The position numbers and the translations under genes were made by a program. A DNA stretch of 64,000 nucleotides from Shewanella sp. Choline-02u-19 (GTDB taxonomy: Bacteria > Pseudomonadota > Gammaproteobacteria > Enterobacterales > Shewanellaceae), in NCBI RefSeq assembly GCF_002836205.1, contig NZ_PJBE01000013.1:868001-932000 (forward strand), in the 5' to 3' direction. The notes under the pieces were generated by a model. That model had not been told where the DNA came from and did not search any database. It saw nothing but the letters and a program-made list of their open reading frames with translations. Shown here in pieces: positions 24,808-33,797 of the stretch. How positions within the stretch are numbered: the first letter of the stretch is position 1; each line of letters starts with the position of its first letter.

Positions 24808-27050
24808 GAACCTTTACTGCAGTACAAAATTTCAGTCGTCGCGACGTGCTTAAGCTCTTTGGTGCTACAGGAGGTGGTTTAGCGTTAGGCGCGAGCGGAC
24901 TGAGCTGGAGCCCGATGGCCCTGGCACAAGATAAAGAAGCACGATTAAACCTGTTTATCGCGATAGGCGAAGACAACAAAGTCTATTTAACTTGTCATCG
25001 CTCAGAGATGGGGCAGGGGATCCGCACCGGGATCCCACAGATATTGGCAGATGAGTTGGAAGCTGATTGGCAACATGTTGTTGTGGTACAGGGCTTAGCA
25101 GACAAACGTTATGGCAGCCAAAATACCGATGGATCACGCAGTATTCGTAAACACTATGAAGCAATGCGGCAGATGGGTGCGATGGCGCGTACCATGCTTG
25201 AGCAAGCCGCGGCCGACATCTGGCAAGTGCCAGTAGCTGAGGTTAGTGCTAAAGATCATCAAGTTCATCACATAAATTCTGGCCGTAAACTGAGTTATGG
25301 CGAGTTGGCCATCGCAGCATCAAAACTGTCAATGCCTGCCGAGGATGCGGTAACGCTAAAAGACAGCAAAGATTTTAAGCACATTGGTAAATCACATACC
25401 ATTGTTGATATGCAAGACATGCTAGTCGGTAAAGCCAAATATGGTTACGACGTGCAGATGGAGGGGATGCTCTATGCCAGCATCACCCGACCACCTGTAT
25501 TGGGCAGTAATGTTGCTACGCTTGATGATCGTGCGGCGCGTGAAGTCGCTGGAGTGGTTGATGTTATTCGCATGAAAGTGCCTACAGGTGCTCCTGCTTT
25601 TCAGGCGTTAGGGGGCGTTGCAGTAATAGCCACCAACAGTTGGAGTGCACAGCAAGGTAGAAAGGTACTTTTAATCACTTGGACTGAATCTGCAAATGAC
25701 AGCCACGATACAACCGAGTACCTAAAGACTTTGTCAGAGCGTGTCAAACTGCCGGGCAAACTCGCGCGGCAGCAAGGCAAAGAAACCAAAGATTGGCCGG
25801 AAAAGTCGACGATCAACGCACTATACACGGTGCCTTATTTAGCGCATGCCCCTATGGAGCCGCCAGTGGCAACGGCTTCAGTCACCGAAACGGGCTGTGA
25901 AGTATGGGCATCGACTCAGACACCACAAAGCACGGCGCAGAATGTGGCGGCTAATCTTGGCTTCAAAGAGGAACAGGTTAAAGTTAATGTGACTCTACTT
26001 GGTGGCGGGTTTGGTCGTAAATCTAAACCTGATTTTAGCGTTGAAGCAGCGCTATTGTCACAAAAACTGCAACGACCCGTTAAAGTCAGCTGGAGCCGAG
26101 AAGATGAGATCCAAAATGGCTATCTTCATGCAATCAGTGCCCAGTTTTATCAAGCCAAACTCAATGACAATAAGATGCCCGAGGCGATGTTACAGCGCTC
26201 GGCTTTCCCATCGATTAGTTCAACCTTTGCTGAAGGTGTCGATTATCCTTCGGCGGGCGAGTTGGATCTCGGCTTTGTTGATGTGCCCTTAGCGGTTGAG
26301 AGTTACCGTTGTGAAGCGGTTAAAGCGGAGGCTCATACACGAATAGGTTGGATGCGTTCGGTGTGTAATATCCAGCATGCTTTTGGTATTGGCAGTTTTG
26401 TTGATGAGCTTGCCAGTAATGCCGGAGTTCCTTGTACAACCATGTGGAAGACGCTGTTAGGCAAGGCTAGAAAAGTTGATTTTGCTGATCAAGGTTTTAA
26501 ATATGGTAATTATGGTGAAGAGCTATCGCGCCACCCTGTTGATGTTGGCCGCTACCTCAATGTGATTGATATTGTTGAACAGGCAATCAATAAGCAGCCA
26601 GCCGTTAAAGCGGGCCAGGGCTGGGGCTTTGCGGTTCATCGAAGTTTTACCAGTTATGTTGCCGTGGCGATATTGGTTGAAGTAGACGATAAGCAAAACT
26701 TAACGGTGCTTAAGTCTATCGCTGCTATTGATGCTGGATTAATTGTTAACCCCGACCGCGTGACGTCGCAAACAGAAGGCGCGGTGATGTTTGGCCTTAG
26801 CTTAGCGATGATGGGCCAGATTAGCTTTAAAGAGGGTAAAGTTCAGCAATCGAACTTTCATGATTATCCATTGCTGCGCATTAGCCAATGCCCAGAGATA
26901 GAAGTCACTATTGTACGTTCGGATGCGCCGCCAGCAGGTGTTGGCGAACCTGGTGTTCCCCCCGTTGCTCCAGCGCTGACGAATGCTATCTTTGCGGCAA
27001 CTGGCAAGCGAATTAGAGATTTACCGGTGAATAAATTACTTAATATTTAA
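24804..27050 (+). CDS. Molybdenum hydroxylase large subunit (IorB-like), Tat-exported
   Basis: The 748-aa molybdopterin-binding aldehyde/xanthine dehydrogenase-family subunit has an N-terminal Tat signal SRRDVLKLFGATGGG (residues 11-25), so the enzyme is likely periplasmic. Family motifs include HRSEMGQGIRTGIPQ, APMEPPVATA, LGGGFGRKSKPDF and the C-terminal GVGEPGVPPVAPAL with the catalytic glutamate (about residue 718). Compared with cytosolic xanthine dehydrogenase it is the single-chain IorB type. The substrate is unknown; aldehydes or N-heterocycles are candidates. Confidence 0.92.
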   Translation: MRTFTAVQNFSRRDVLKLFGATGGGLALGASGLSWSPMALAQDKEARLNLFIAIGEDNKVYLTCHRSEMGQGIRTGIPQILADELEADWQHVVVVQGLADKRYGSQNTDGSRSIRKHYEAMRQMGAMARTMLEQAAADIWQVPVAEVSAKDHQVHHINSGRKLSYGELAIAASKLSMPAEDAVTLKDSKDFKHIGKSHTIVDMQDMLVGKAKYGYDVQMEGMLYASITRPPVLGSNVATLDDRAAREVAGVVDVIRMKVPTGAPAFQALGGVAVIATNSWSAQQGRKVLLITWTESANDSHDTTEYLKTLSERVKLPGKLARQQGKETKDWPEKSTINALYTVPYLAHAPMEPPVATASVTETGCEVWASTQTPQSTAQNVAANLGFKEEQVKVNVTLLGGGFGRKSKPDFSVEAALLSQKLQRPVKVSWSREDEIQNGYLHAISAQFYQAKLNDNKMPEAMLQRSAFPSISSTFAEGVDYPSAGELDLGFVDVPLAVESYRCEAVKAEAHTRIGWMRSVCNIQHAFGIGSFVDELASNAGVPCTTMWKTLLGKARKVDFADQGFKYGNYGEELSRHPVDVGRYLNVIDIVEQAINKQPAVKAGQGWGFAVHRSFTSYVAVAILVEVDDKQNLTVLKSIAAIDAGLIVNPDRVTSQTEGAVMFGLSLAMMGQISFKEGKVQQSNFHDYPLLRISQCPEIEVTIVRSDAPPAGVGEPGVPPVAPALTNAIFAATGKRIRDLPVNKLLNI

Positions 27051-27091
27051 ACATCTCTTTTTAGGATAAATAACAACAAAGCAAATCTAAT

Positions 27092-27119
27092 AAAAAGTGC
27101 CTTAATGGCACTTTTTTTA
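27092..27119 (+). terminator. Terminator of the molybdo-hydroxylase operon
   Basis: AAAAAGTGCC, TTAA, TGGCACTTTTTTT, 42 bp after the large-subunit stop. Confidence 0.88.
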
Positions 27120-27318
27120 TGCATTTTTTGACTTGGACATTTTCGTTGGATGTCAGGCTCCGTTATTGTCGGTATAAGCTCGTGCAATCTGTCGCTTTTG
27201 TTCAATTAAACTGTTGAGCAAGTCATTAATATGAAACTCTTAGCTGAAAGGTGGCATCAGCGCCGCTACAATATCAATTATTGCTTATTATCTACTAAAT
27301 CGTAGATGGAGGAAGACC

Positions 27319-28365
27319 ATGGAAAACCCAACGATGACATTAACCCAACTCGGCTGGCGGCCGTTTTTCCAGCAACAACTTAGCCTAGAAGAGTTATCGC
27401 TGTTCAGTATTGGTCGTGTGGTTGAGCAGCACAGAAGTCACGTCGTGGTGATGAGTGAGCAAGGACAAGTGAGATTAACGTTCTCGGCGCAGGCTGAGCG
27501 CCTATGCGTTGGCGATTGGGCATTGTTTGATGACTCACAGCGGGTGCATCGCCATTTGGATCGTCAGTCCTTGTTCCAACGAAAAGCGCCAGGCTCGAAA
27601 GTGGCGACTCAGCTCATTGCTGCAAACCTTGATAGTGTCATGATTGTCTGTTCTCTCAATCATGATTTCAACCTGAGCCGAATTGAACGTTACCTAGCGC
27701 TAGCGAAAGAAGCGCTGGTGGATCCCGTGGTGGTATTAACAAAGGCGGATCAGTGTGTTGATGTGGATGACAAGCGCCAGCAAGTGCAGCAGCTAGATCC
27801 GTTGATGATGATCCATGCCGTTAACGCGCTCGATAGTGAAGCGCTTAAAGCGCTATCGAGCTATTGCCAAACAGGCAAAACGATTGCGTTTTTAGGTTCA
27901 TCCGGTGTGGGGAAGTCAACATTGGTCAATGGTTTAATGGGCGTTGACGCGCAAGTTACCCGTGCTGTGCGTGAAGATGATAGTAAAGGACGTCACACCA
28001 CAACCTCAAGAGCGCTGAAGTGGTTACCTCAAGGTGGACTGCTTATGGACACACCCGGTATGCGAGAGCTACAGCTTAGCCATTGCGAACAAGGTGTTAG
28101 TGATACGTTTAGTGAAATTACCGCATTAGCACAGCAGTGCCGATTTAGCGATTGCAGTCATGAAAGTGAGCCTGGTTGTGCGGTCCAAGCAGCCCTGCAT
28201 GATGGCATAGTGACGGAACGTCGACTGACGAGCTATCGCAAACTGATGCGTGAACAGGCATTGAATGGCGCGACACTGGCGGAGAAAAGAGCCAAAGATA
28301 AGGCGTTAGGGAAAATGATCAATGGCGTGCAAACCGCTTCACGCAGGAACAAGAAAAAAGCTTGA
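27319..28365 (+). CDS. RsgA-like circularly permuted GTPase
   Basis: The 348-aa protein has the permuted GTPase motif order G4-G1-G3: TKADQ (about residue 154), GSSGVGKSTL (about 193-202), then DTPGMREL (about 246). This follows an N-terminal OB domain and precedes a zinc knuckle CRFSDCSHESEPGC. The layout is that of ribosome-assembly GTPase RsgA. The N-terminal and zinc regions differ clearly from E. coli RsgA as I recall it, so this may be a paralogue rather than the housekeeping copy. GGAGG lies 7 bp before ATG 27319, and it is monocistronic with its own terminator. Confidence 0.85.
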   Translation: MENPTMTLTQLGWRPFFQQQLSLEELSLFSIGRVVEQHRSHVVVMSEQGQVRLTFSAQAERLCVGDWALFDDSQRVHRHLDRQSLFQRKAPGSKVATQLIAANLDSVMIVCSLNHDFNLSRIERYLALAKEALVDPVVVLTKADQCVDVDDKRQQVQQLDPLMMIHAVNALDSEALKALSSYCQTGKTIAFLGSSGVGKSTLVNGLMGVDAQVTRAVREDDSKGRHTTTSRALKWLPQGGLLMDTPGMRELQLSHCEQGVSDTFSEITALAQQCRFSDCSHESEPGCAVQAALHDGIVTERRLTSYRKLMREQALNGATLAEKRAKDKALGKMINGVQTASRRNKKKA

Positions 28366-28405
28366 GGCTTTAATATGTTTCTTTGTGAGTGCTCCTGCGT
28401 TGAAT

Positions 28406-28433
28406 AAAACATCTCGTTTGTAGATGTTTTTTT
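28406..28433 (+). terminator. Terminator of the RsgA-like gene
   Basis: AAAACATCT, loop CGTTTGT, AGATGTTTT plus TTT. The following 290 bases up to the DUF1097 gene show no other feature. Confidence 0.75.
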
Positions 28434-28724
28434 GTGCCTGACAATCGCAGCTCGATCAGCATAAGGCTATTTTGTTTGAAATAACTCGGTTGCTGAGGCT
28501 CTTATTACCGCTGAGTTCATACTCCTATTGGGTTAGTTGTATGTCGGAGTATTGTATATTTGTTACGCTTTCGGTTGTTTTGTGCACTAGATTCGACTTT
28601 GTTAGCGCTTTTTTGTCGTAGATCGTGTTTTTTAGCCTACAAAAGATGGTAATTTAGCGACCTTGATATTAAGTACTGTGTATCGGCATAGTCAAAGTGT
28701 GTATCGCGTTATAGAGAGGGCTTT

Positions 28725-29216
28725 ATGGAGCATCGTTGGCAAATAGCAATTTCAGCAGGATTATTGGCAGCCGTATGGGCTGGCTTTGCTGATGTATTTC
28801 AACTTGTCACCTGGATAGGTTTTCTTGGTTGTAGCACTTTTTTTGCACAAACCGAAACGGGTGTGAAAGGCATGCTGATGGCGATGGCGACGAATGTCTC
28901 TGGTGTCTTTTGGGGTTGGCTAATTATTTCTGGAAGCAGTTTTTTTGTCTCTCCGGTTATGGGCTATACCTTCACGGGCATCGCAACGGCTGCCATGTGT
29001 TTACAAGCAAGTTATCAAAAGCTCGCCTTTATACCCGGCGCATTTATCGGTTGTTGTATCACCTTTGCAATGGGTGGCGACGTAGCGGCAATATTACCCC
29101 CCTTACTGGTGGGCGCGATGCTGGGCTACAGTATGAGTCTACTGACGACTCAGCTAATCAGCTTGACCCAAAAACTACAAACAATATTTGCTGAAAATAC
29201 AGCAAAAGAGTCATAA
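28725..29216 (+). CDS. DUF1097 inner-membrane protein (YcdZ-like)
   Basis: The 163-aa protein has about five hydrophobic segments covering most of its length. The WIGFLGCSTFFAQTETGVKG run, MCLQASYQKLAFIPG and FIGCCITFAMGGD match the DUF1097 family, including E. coli YcdZ. The function is unknown. GAGAGGGC precedes ATG 28725. The next gene, a chemoreceptor, starts 106 bp later on the same strand; no functional link is evident. Confidence 0.82.
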   Translation: MEHRWQIAISAGLLAAVWAGFADVFQLVTWIGFLGCSTFFAQTETGVKGMLMAMATNVSGVFWGWLIISGSSFFVSPVMGYTFTGIATAAMCLQASYQKLAFIPGAFIGCCITFAMGGDVAAILPPLLVGAMLGYSMSLLTTQLISLTQKLQTIFAENTAKES

Positions 29217-29321
29217 TTCAACATTGAATATAGCGAGTAACTCAACACTGTGCCGTACTGGGCGAGTGAGTCTATCAACGCATTATAAAAGGTCAAATAT
29301 AAGGGCCATGGGAATTTTACG

Positions 29322-30779
29322 ATGAAGCAAATTAATTTTCGAACAGTCGATGCGGTATTAATCAAGCTCAGTCTAAATGGAAAGTTCTGGTCTATCTGCA
29401 CTATGGTTACGCTCATCACTGCAATGGTGGCCGGAGCAAACTATTTTAATAGCAAACAACAGATTGAAGCGGCTTCAATGGCGCGCGCTCAAGCCACGCT
29501 TGAGGCTTATGCCAATATGGCGATGACCCAATCTCTTACTGGGCAATCGCTAACTGATTTTGCCGGCGAAAATGGATTGAGTGTTGCTTTTAATTCTGAG
29601 ACGAAACGCTCAAATGATAATCTTAGCGTGAATGCCCCCGTTGACGGTGAGTTCATTAACTACACGGTTAATGTGAGTCGTTGGGAACAGCCAGCTTTGT
29701 CAAATATGAATAACATGCTTTGGTTGGCTCTTTTAGGTCTACTGCCGTTATATCTTGTGAGTTATTGGGTATCAACTTCGCTTGGTGGCGGCTTGTGGGA
29801 TATGTACCAAGCCATAAAAAGACTTGCTGATGGTGATCTTAGTTTTAGACTTAACTTTTTTGGTAAAGATGATTTCAGCTTAATTGCCCGCGAAATAGAC
29901 CGTAGCGCAGATAACATGAGTGAAATGGTGTCTGCAATTGCACGTAACGCACAAACGCTTTCAGAGGCCGCTGGTGAGTTTCATCAACAGGCGAGTCAAA
30001 ATGAAAAGTTAACCACTGCACAGCATCAGTTCCTCGATACGGTCGCGGTTGCGATGTCGCAGATGACAGCGGCAGTTGAAGAGGTGTCTCAGAATGCTTC
30101 TAGCACCTCAGAGCAAACTCAAACCAACTCATCTCAGGCGGCAAACAGTAAAGTTCAACTGGCTGAAGCGGTAGCGAGTATTGGTATATTAACGGGCAAA
30201 ATTTCAGAAGCGTCAGCTTCAGTGGAAGACCTTTCCTACGCTGCAACACAGATTGGTGCAGTAGTAACCACCATTAACGGTATTTCAGAACAGACTAATC
30301 TGTTAGCGCTTAACGCCGCAATTGAAGCGGCCAGAGCGGGCGAGCAGGGCAGAGGCTTTGCCGTGGTCGCTGATGAAGTGAGAACGTTAGCGAGCCGGAC
30401 ACAAAAAGCGACAGTTGAAATTCAATCTATGATTGAAGGTTTACAAGCGGGTACACATAAATTGAGCAGCATTACTGGCGATATCGTATCGCAAGCGTGC
30501 AAAGGCCGCGAGGCTATCGTGTCAGTGAGTAGTGATGTTGATAACATGGCGTTATCGATCAGTACAGTATTCGATATGAGTGCACAAATCGCAGCATCAT
30601 CTGAAGAGCAAAGTGTTGCATCTCGGGAAATTGGCTCTCAGTTAGACGATATTCGAGGCCAAGCTGAAACGATTAAGCAAACCACTGAACATTCAATTAG
30701 TCTTGCGACAGACTTAAATGATGCTTCTCAGGGGTTAGAGCAGTTGTTAAAGCAATATACTTTGGCTAAAGCCACCTAA
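29322..30779 (+). CDS. Methyl-accepting chemotaxis protein
   Basis: The 485-aa receptor has TM1 near residues 22-43, a small periplasmic domain of about 80 residues, and TM2 near residues 132-155. A HAMP domain follows, then a cytoplasmic signalling domain. The hairpin tip EQTNLLALNAAIEAARAGEQGRGFAVVADEVRTLA is intact around residues 326-360 (described as position, tip residues E, N, A, R conserved). The periplasmic domain is too short for a standard four-helix or Cache sensor. No C-terminal CheR-docking pentapeptide is visible. Confidence 0.95.
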   Translation: MKQINFRTVDAVLIKLSLNGKFWSICTMVTLITAMVAGANYFNSKQQIEAASMARAQATLEAYANMAMTQSLTGQSLTDFAGENGLSVAFNSETKRSNDNLSVNAPVDGEFINYTVNVSRWEQPALSNMNNMLWLALLGLLPLYLVSYWVSTSLGGGLWDMYQAIKRLADGDLSFRLNFFGKDDFSLIAREIDRSADNMSEMVSAIARNAQTLSEAAGEFHQQASQNEKLTTAQHQFLDTVAVAMSQMTAAVEEVSQNASSTSEQTQTNSSQAANSKVQLAEAVASIGILTGKISEASASVEDLSYAATQIGAVVTTINGISEQTNLLALNAAIEAARAGEQGRGFAVVADEVRTLASRTQKATVEIQSMIEGLQAGTHKLSSITGDIVSQACKGREAIVSVSSDVDNMALSISTVFDMSAQIAASSEEQSVASREIGSQLDDIRGQAETIKQTTEHSISLATDLNDASQGLEQLLKQYTLAKAT

Positions 30780-30908
30780 TGTTATAAACGAGTTTTATAA
30801 CGCGAGGCTTAAAGGTCAGTTTGACTCAGCAGGGCTGTCGCTTTGCACTAAGGTTAGTTCCTTTGCCAATAATGACACCACAGCGCTATCTTTGCCTGAT
30901 CAGATAAT

Positions 30909-30940
30909 AAAAAATCCAGCAATCATTGCTGGATTTTTTT
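30909..30940. terminator. Bidirectional terminator, chemoreceptor/xthA
   Basis: AAAAATCCAGCA and TGCTGGATTTTTTT with a short loop, between convergent genes and 24 bp from the xthA stop. Confidence 0.88.
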
Positions 30941-30963
30941 ATTAGCTGAAACCACCATTTAGA

Positions 30964-31770
30964 TTAACTAAAGGTGCTCCAAATAGGCGCGTGATCTGAA
31001 GGCTTTTCAATACCACGTAGGTCGTAATCAATATCAGATTCAACCAGACGCTGTGCCAGTGATTTGGTCGCTAAGACGACATCAATGCGCAGGCCGCGGT
31101 TATCGACAAATCCTTTGCTGCGATAATCAAACCACGAGTATCGCTCTGTGCGCGTTGGATGCAGTTCGCGGAACGTATCCACTAAGCCCCAGTCCATTAA
31201 GGTCTTAAGCCATTCACGCTCTTCAAGTTGAAAACTACACTTACCTGTTCTTAACCAGCGCTTGGCATTGGGCTCACCAATACCTATGTCTAAATCGACA
31301 GGCGATATATTGATATCGCCAATGATGGCAATATCTTCATCAGCACTGTGATACCCATTTAAATATACCATTAAGTCTTTGTAAAACTTACGCTTGGCGG
31401 GATATTTTATCTCATGGCTAATATTTTCGCCTTGAGGGAAATAGCCATTTAGCACGGTAAGCGGACGGCCATTTTCCTGCATAAAAGTCCCCATGATCAT
31501 ACGGCGCTGAGCGTCGTCTTCATCGGTTGGGAATCCTTTTTGAAGCTTTAATGGCTCAGCCTTCGACAACATGGCCACACCATAGTGTGCCTTTCCGCCA
31601 TGATAATGCACCTTGTATCCCATTGCTTCTACATCAGCAAGTGGAAAGGCTTCGTCATGCACTTTGGTTTCTTGTAAACCGATGACGTCAGGCTGGTGGC
31701 TATCGATTAAAGCTTGCAGTTGATGCAGTCTTGCTCGCAATCCATTGATATTAAATGAAACTATCTTCAA
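30964..31770 (-). CDS. xthA: Exodeoxyribonuclease III
   Basis: The 268-aa AP endonuclease/3'-5' exonuclease is the standard XthA length. It opens MKIVSFNINGLRARL. Metal and catalytic motifs are GLQETKVHDEAFP (Glu about residue 36), IIGDINISPVDLDIG (Asp/Asn about 152-154) and the C-terminal PSDHAPIW with the catalytic histidine. It repairs abasic sites. It starts 17 bp downstream of yciI on the same strand. Confidence 0.96.
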   Translation of the reverse strand: MKIVSFNINGLRARLHQLQALIDSHQPDVIGLQETKVHDEAFPLADVEAMGYKVHYHGGKAHYGVAMLSKAEPLKLQKGFPTDEDDAQRRMIMGTFMQENGRPLTVLNGYFPQGENISHEIKYPAKRKFYKDLMVYLNGYHSADEDIAIIGDINISPVDLDIGIGEPNAKRWLRTGKCSFQLEEREWLKTLMDWGLVDTFRELHPTRTERYSWFDYRSKGFVDNRGLRIDVVLATKSLAQRLVESDIDYDLRGIEKPSDHAPIWSTFS

Positions 31771-31787
31771 TTTTGAGTTCCTTTTAT

Positions 31788-32087
31788 TTACGGCAACACT
31801 AACTTATAAGGCTTTACAACCACGCTTTCATATACACCCGCGGCGATATAAGGGTCGGCATCAGCCCAGCATTGTGCATCTTCAAGTGAGGGGAAGTCAG
31901 CAACCACGAGTGAGCCTGTGAAACCCGCTTCGCCTGGGTTTTCACTGTCGATAGCGGGGTGAGGCCCTGCGATGAGTAACTTGCCCTCATCAGCTAAAAG
32001 CTGCAGACGCGCTAAATGGTCTGTACGAACAGATAAGCGTTTTTCTAAGCTGTTTTCAACATCTTGCGACGAAATCATATACCACAT
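31788..32087 (-). CDS. yciI: YciI-family protein
   Basis: The 99-aa dimeric alpha/beta-barrel family protein is the usual YciI length. It has the conserved RxxHLxRLQLLADEGKLLIAGPHPA segment (the His and downstream Asp are the proposed active residues) and WADADPYIAAGVYESVVVKPYK. The precise function is unknown. Its start codon touches the yciB stop, as in many gammaproteobacteria. Confidence 0.92.
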   Translation of the reverse strand: MWYMISSQDVENSLEKRLSVRTDHLARLQLLADEGKLLIAGPHPAIDSENPGEAGFTGSLVVADFPSLEDAQCWADADPYIAAGVYESVVVKPYKLVLP

Positions 32088-32632
32088 TATTTAAGTTCCT
32101 TACGATCTTCTTCAGACATGTTTTTAAAGAGATAAAATACCGTGAGTACCGTATTGATCAGTGTCAAAGCGGTTAGACCAAATACCTTAAAGTTTACCCA
32201 AGTTTCTTGCGATAGGCTAAAGGCAACGTAGATATTAACGAGAGAGCATGCCACAAAAAACAGTACCCAATACCAAGTCACATGGGCCCATATCTTGTCA
32301 GCAACAATTAACTCTTTGCCCAGCATGCTTTTTAAAATGGGTTTATTCATAAACTGGCTAACCACTAGCGCGATGGCAAACAGAGCATACACGATAGTGA
32401 CTTTCCATTTTATAAATGAGTCATCGTGCAAAATCAAGGTTAGCGAGCCAAACACGGTGACCATTGCAAAGGTAATGAGGTGCATCTTCTCCAGTTTTTT
32501 ATACAGGATGTAGGTAATGATGAGCTGCAATGCGGTGGCCGCAATCAATGCGCCACTGGCAACGTAAATATCAAAAAATTTGTAGACGGCAAAAAAGATA
32601 ACCAGAGGCAGAAAGTCGAGCAACTGTTTCAT
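32087..32632 (-). CDS. yciB: Inner-membrane-spanning protein YciB (septation protein A)
   Basis: The 181-aa protein has five to six transmembrane segments. It opens MKQLLDFLPLVIFFAVYKFFDIYVA and contains TVIFG-like TVFGSLTLILHDDSFIKWKVTIVYALFA and a WVNFKVFG segment, all typical of YciB/IspZ. It affects cell envelope and division. It is the first gene of a yciB-yciI-xthA group. Confidence 0.94.
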   Translation of the reverse strand: MKQLLDFLPLVIFFAVYKFFDIYVASGALIAATALQLIITYILYKKLEKMHLITFAMVTVFGSLTLILHDDSFIKWKVTIVYALFAIALVVSQFMNKPILKSMLGKELIVADKIWAHVTWYWVLFFVACSLVNIYVAFSLSQETWVNFKVFGLTALTLINTVLTVFYLFKNMSEEDRKELK

Positions 32633-32963
32633 AGGATAGTGTCAATTCAAAATTCATAAAAGTGTGCTTGAGTTTAACATGCAAGCCATGAAGGAAAAAG
32701 GGTAACGGGTTCACTTGAGCACTTCGGTAAACCCATGTTCAGTATGGCTGCATTAGGGTTAATGAATTGCCACCATCTCGCACATATTGCGCTAGTTAGT
32801 TGTTGCAAAAATTTGGCAAAAAGAGTGTCGCTGCTGACTAGAACCGTTACGCTTTAATTATATGTGGCAAAACAAGAGGGAAAGCTTGAAGGCAGCGGTA
32901 TTTGTTTTAGCTTGAAAACAGTGATTGAAGGTATAGTCTTTCAGAAATGCTGTCATGGGCTTA
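32633..32963. other. Gap between yciB and the accessory region, no gene seen
   Basis: The 331 bases contain only short, broken frames. No attC-like core or transposon end was found. It marks the transition from core genes to the accessory segment, plausibly the distal edge of the integron region. Confidence 0.4.
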
Positions 32964-33335
32964 CTATTTATTTACTTCACGGACAGTTACACTGTAGGAG
33001 AGGTCATCACCTAACGAAAGACTAGCCTCATTATTAACAAGGGTGCTTATAGAGGGTAACTTAAGCTCATTTCGTGTTTCAGGATCAGATATAAGATATT
33101 CAATAACTGTATAATTCAGAGTGGCATAATTATCATGCACATAAGACTGACTGATTAACAACAAAACTGTGTCGTCTGTTTTTTTCAGGGTTTTGCTTTC
33201 CTGTAAACCTATCTCCTGCTTTCCTTGGTACATTCCGTTAATATCGAGCGTCACCTCAACGATATATTCCGCATGAGAACTGAAGGACGAAATTATTATA
33301 CTTAAACAGAAAAGGCACCTAATAACTTTACTCAT
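32964..33335 (-). CDS. Small secreted protein of unknown function
   Basis: The 123-aa product has a clear signal peptide (MSKVIRCLFCLSIIISSFSSHA, cleavage after SHA). The mature part is about 100 residues, beta-rich, beginning EYIVEVTLDINGMYQGKQ and ending LSYSVTVREVNK, with no cysteines. I do not recognise a family. GGAG in the upstream AGAGGAGATAATG supports the start. It is beyond the last recognisable attC, so it may be either an ancient cassette or flanking accessory DNA. Confidence 0.6.
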   Translation of the reverse strand: MSKVIRCLFCLSIIISSFSSHAEYIVEVTLDINGMYQGKQEIGLQESKTLKKTDDTVLLLISQSYVHDNYATLNYTVIEYLISDPETRNELKLPSISTLVNNEASLSLGDDLSYSVTVREVNK

Positions 33336-33539
33336 TACTCATTATCTCCTCTAATAGCCCTGCGCTAGAACTCGACTCCAACAGGCTACAGTACTTCAAT
33401 ATTCCATAACACTGTGACATTTTATTAAACGTTAATCAATCCTGAGGACCCCGAATATCTGTAAAGTAAGGAGCGCCATAAAGTATATTGATTAAAGGGG
33501 GATTACCCCTGGGAAACCGCATAAGCATTTGATGTAAAA

Positions 33540-33748
33540 GGTCATGAGTATGAGATTTGAAATACAGACGGAGACGGATGAAAATAGGTAGTTAATACGC
33601 TGATATTTTGGGGTTAATGATATAAAAAATGATTAACTATCGAAGCTAAAGGATCGTTGTAACTTGTGAAATTTTAACGAATGACATTAGATGCTAAACT
33701 AGCGTGAACTCTCGCGCCGCTATTTACTATGTAAAGGCATCAATCTGG
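33540..33748 (-). mobile_element. Right-end (origin-type) remnant of an IS91-family element
   Basis: Read on the minus strand, this segment resembles the right end of the full IS91-type element at 41810-42007 along about 200 bp. Both start directly after a CAAG tetranucleotide. Both then have a GCC-GA-TGAT-CCTTTA...GTAAATA-CGGCG block, followed by an imperfect palindrome (here GCGCGAGAGTTCACGC; intact copy GCGTAAGATCTTACGC). The rest of the element is absent. Similarity was judged by eye. Confidence 0.55.
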
Positions 33749-33752
33749 CTTG

Positions 33753-33797
33753 GGAATAAGGACGCGGCTGCGCGCGGCCTATGCTTATTCGTTATGC
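33753..33797 (-). other. attC site of the HAD cassette, truncated by the IS91 remnant
   Basis: On the minus strand GCATAAC overlaps the stop codon of the HAD gene. It is followed by an inverted repeat GAATAAGCATAGGCCGCGCG / CGCGTCCTTATTC, the same hairpin as in the complete attC at 42011-42066. The far core site is missing because the IS right end joins at CCAAG. Confidence 0.65.
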
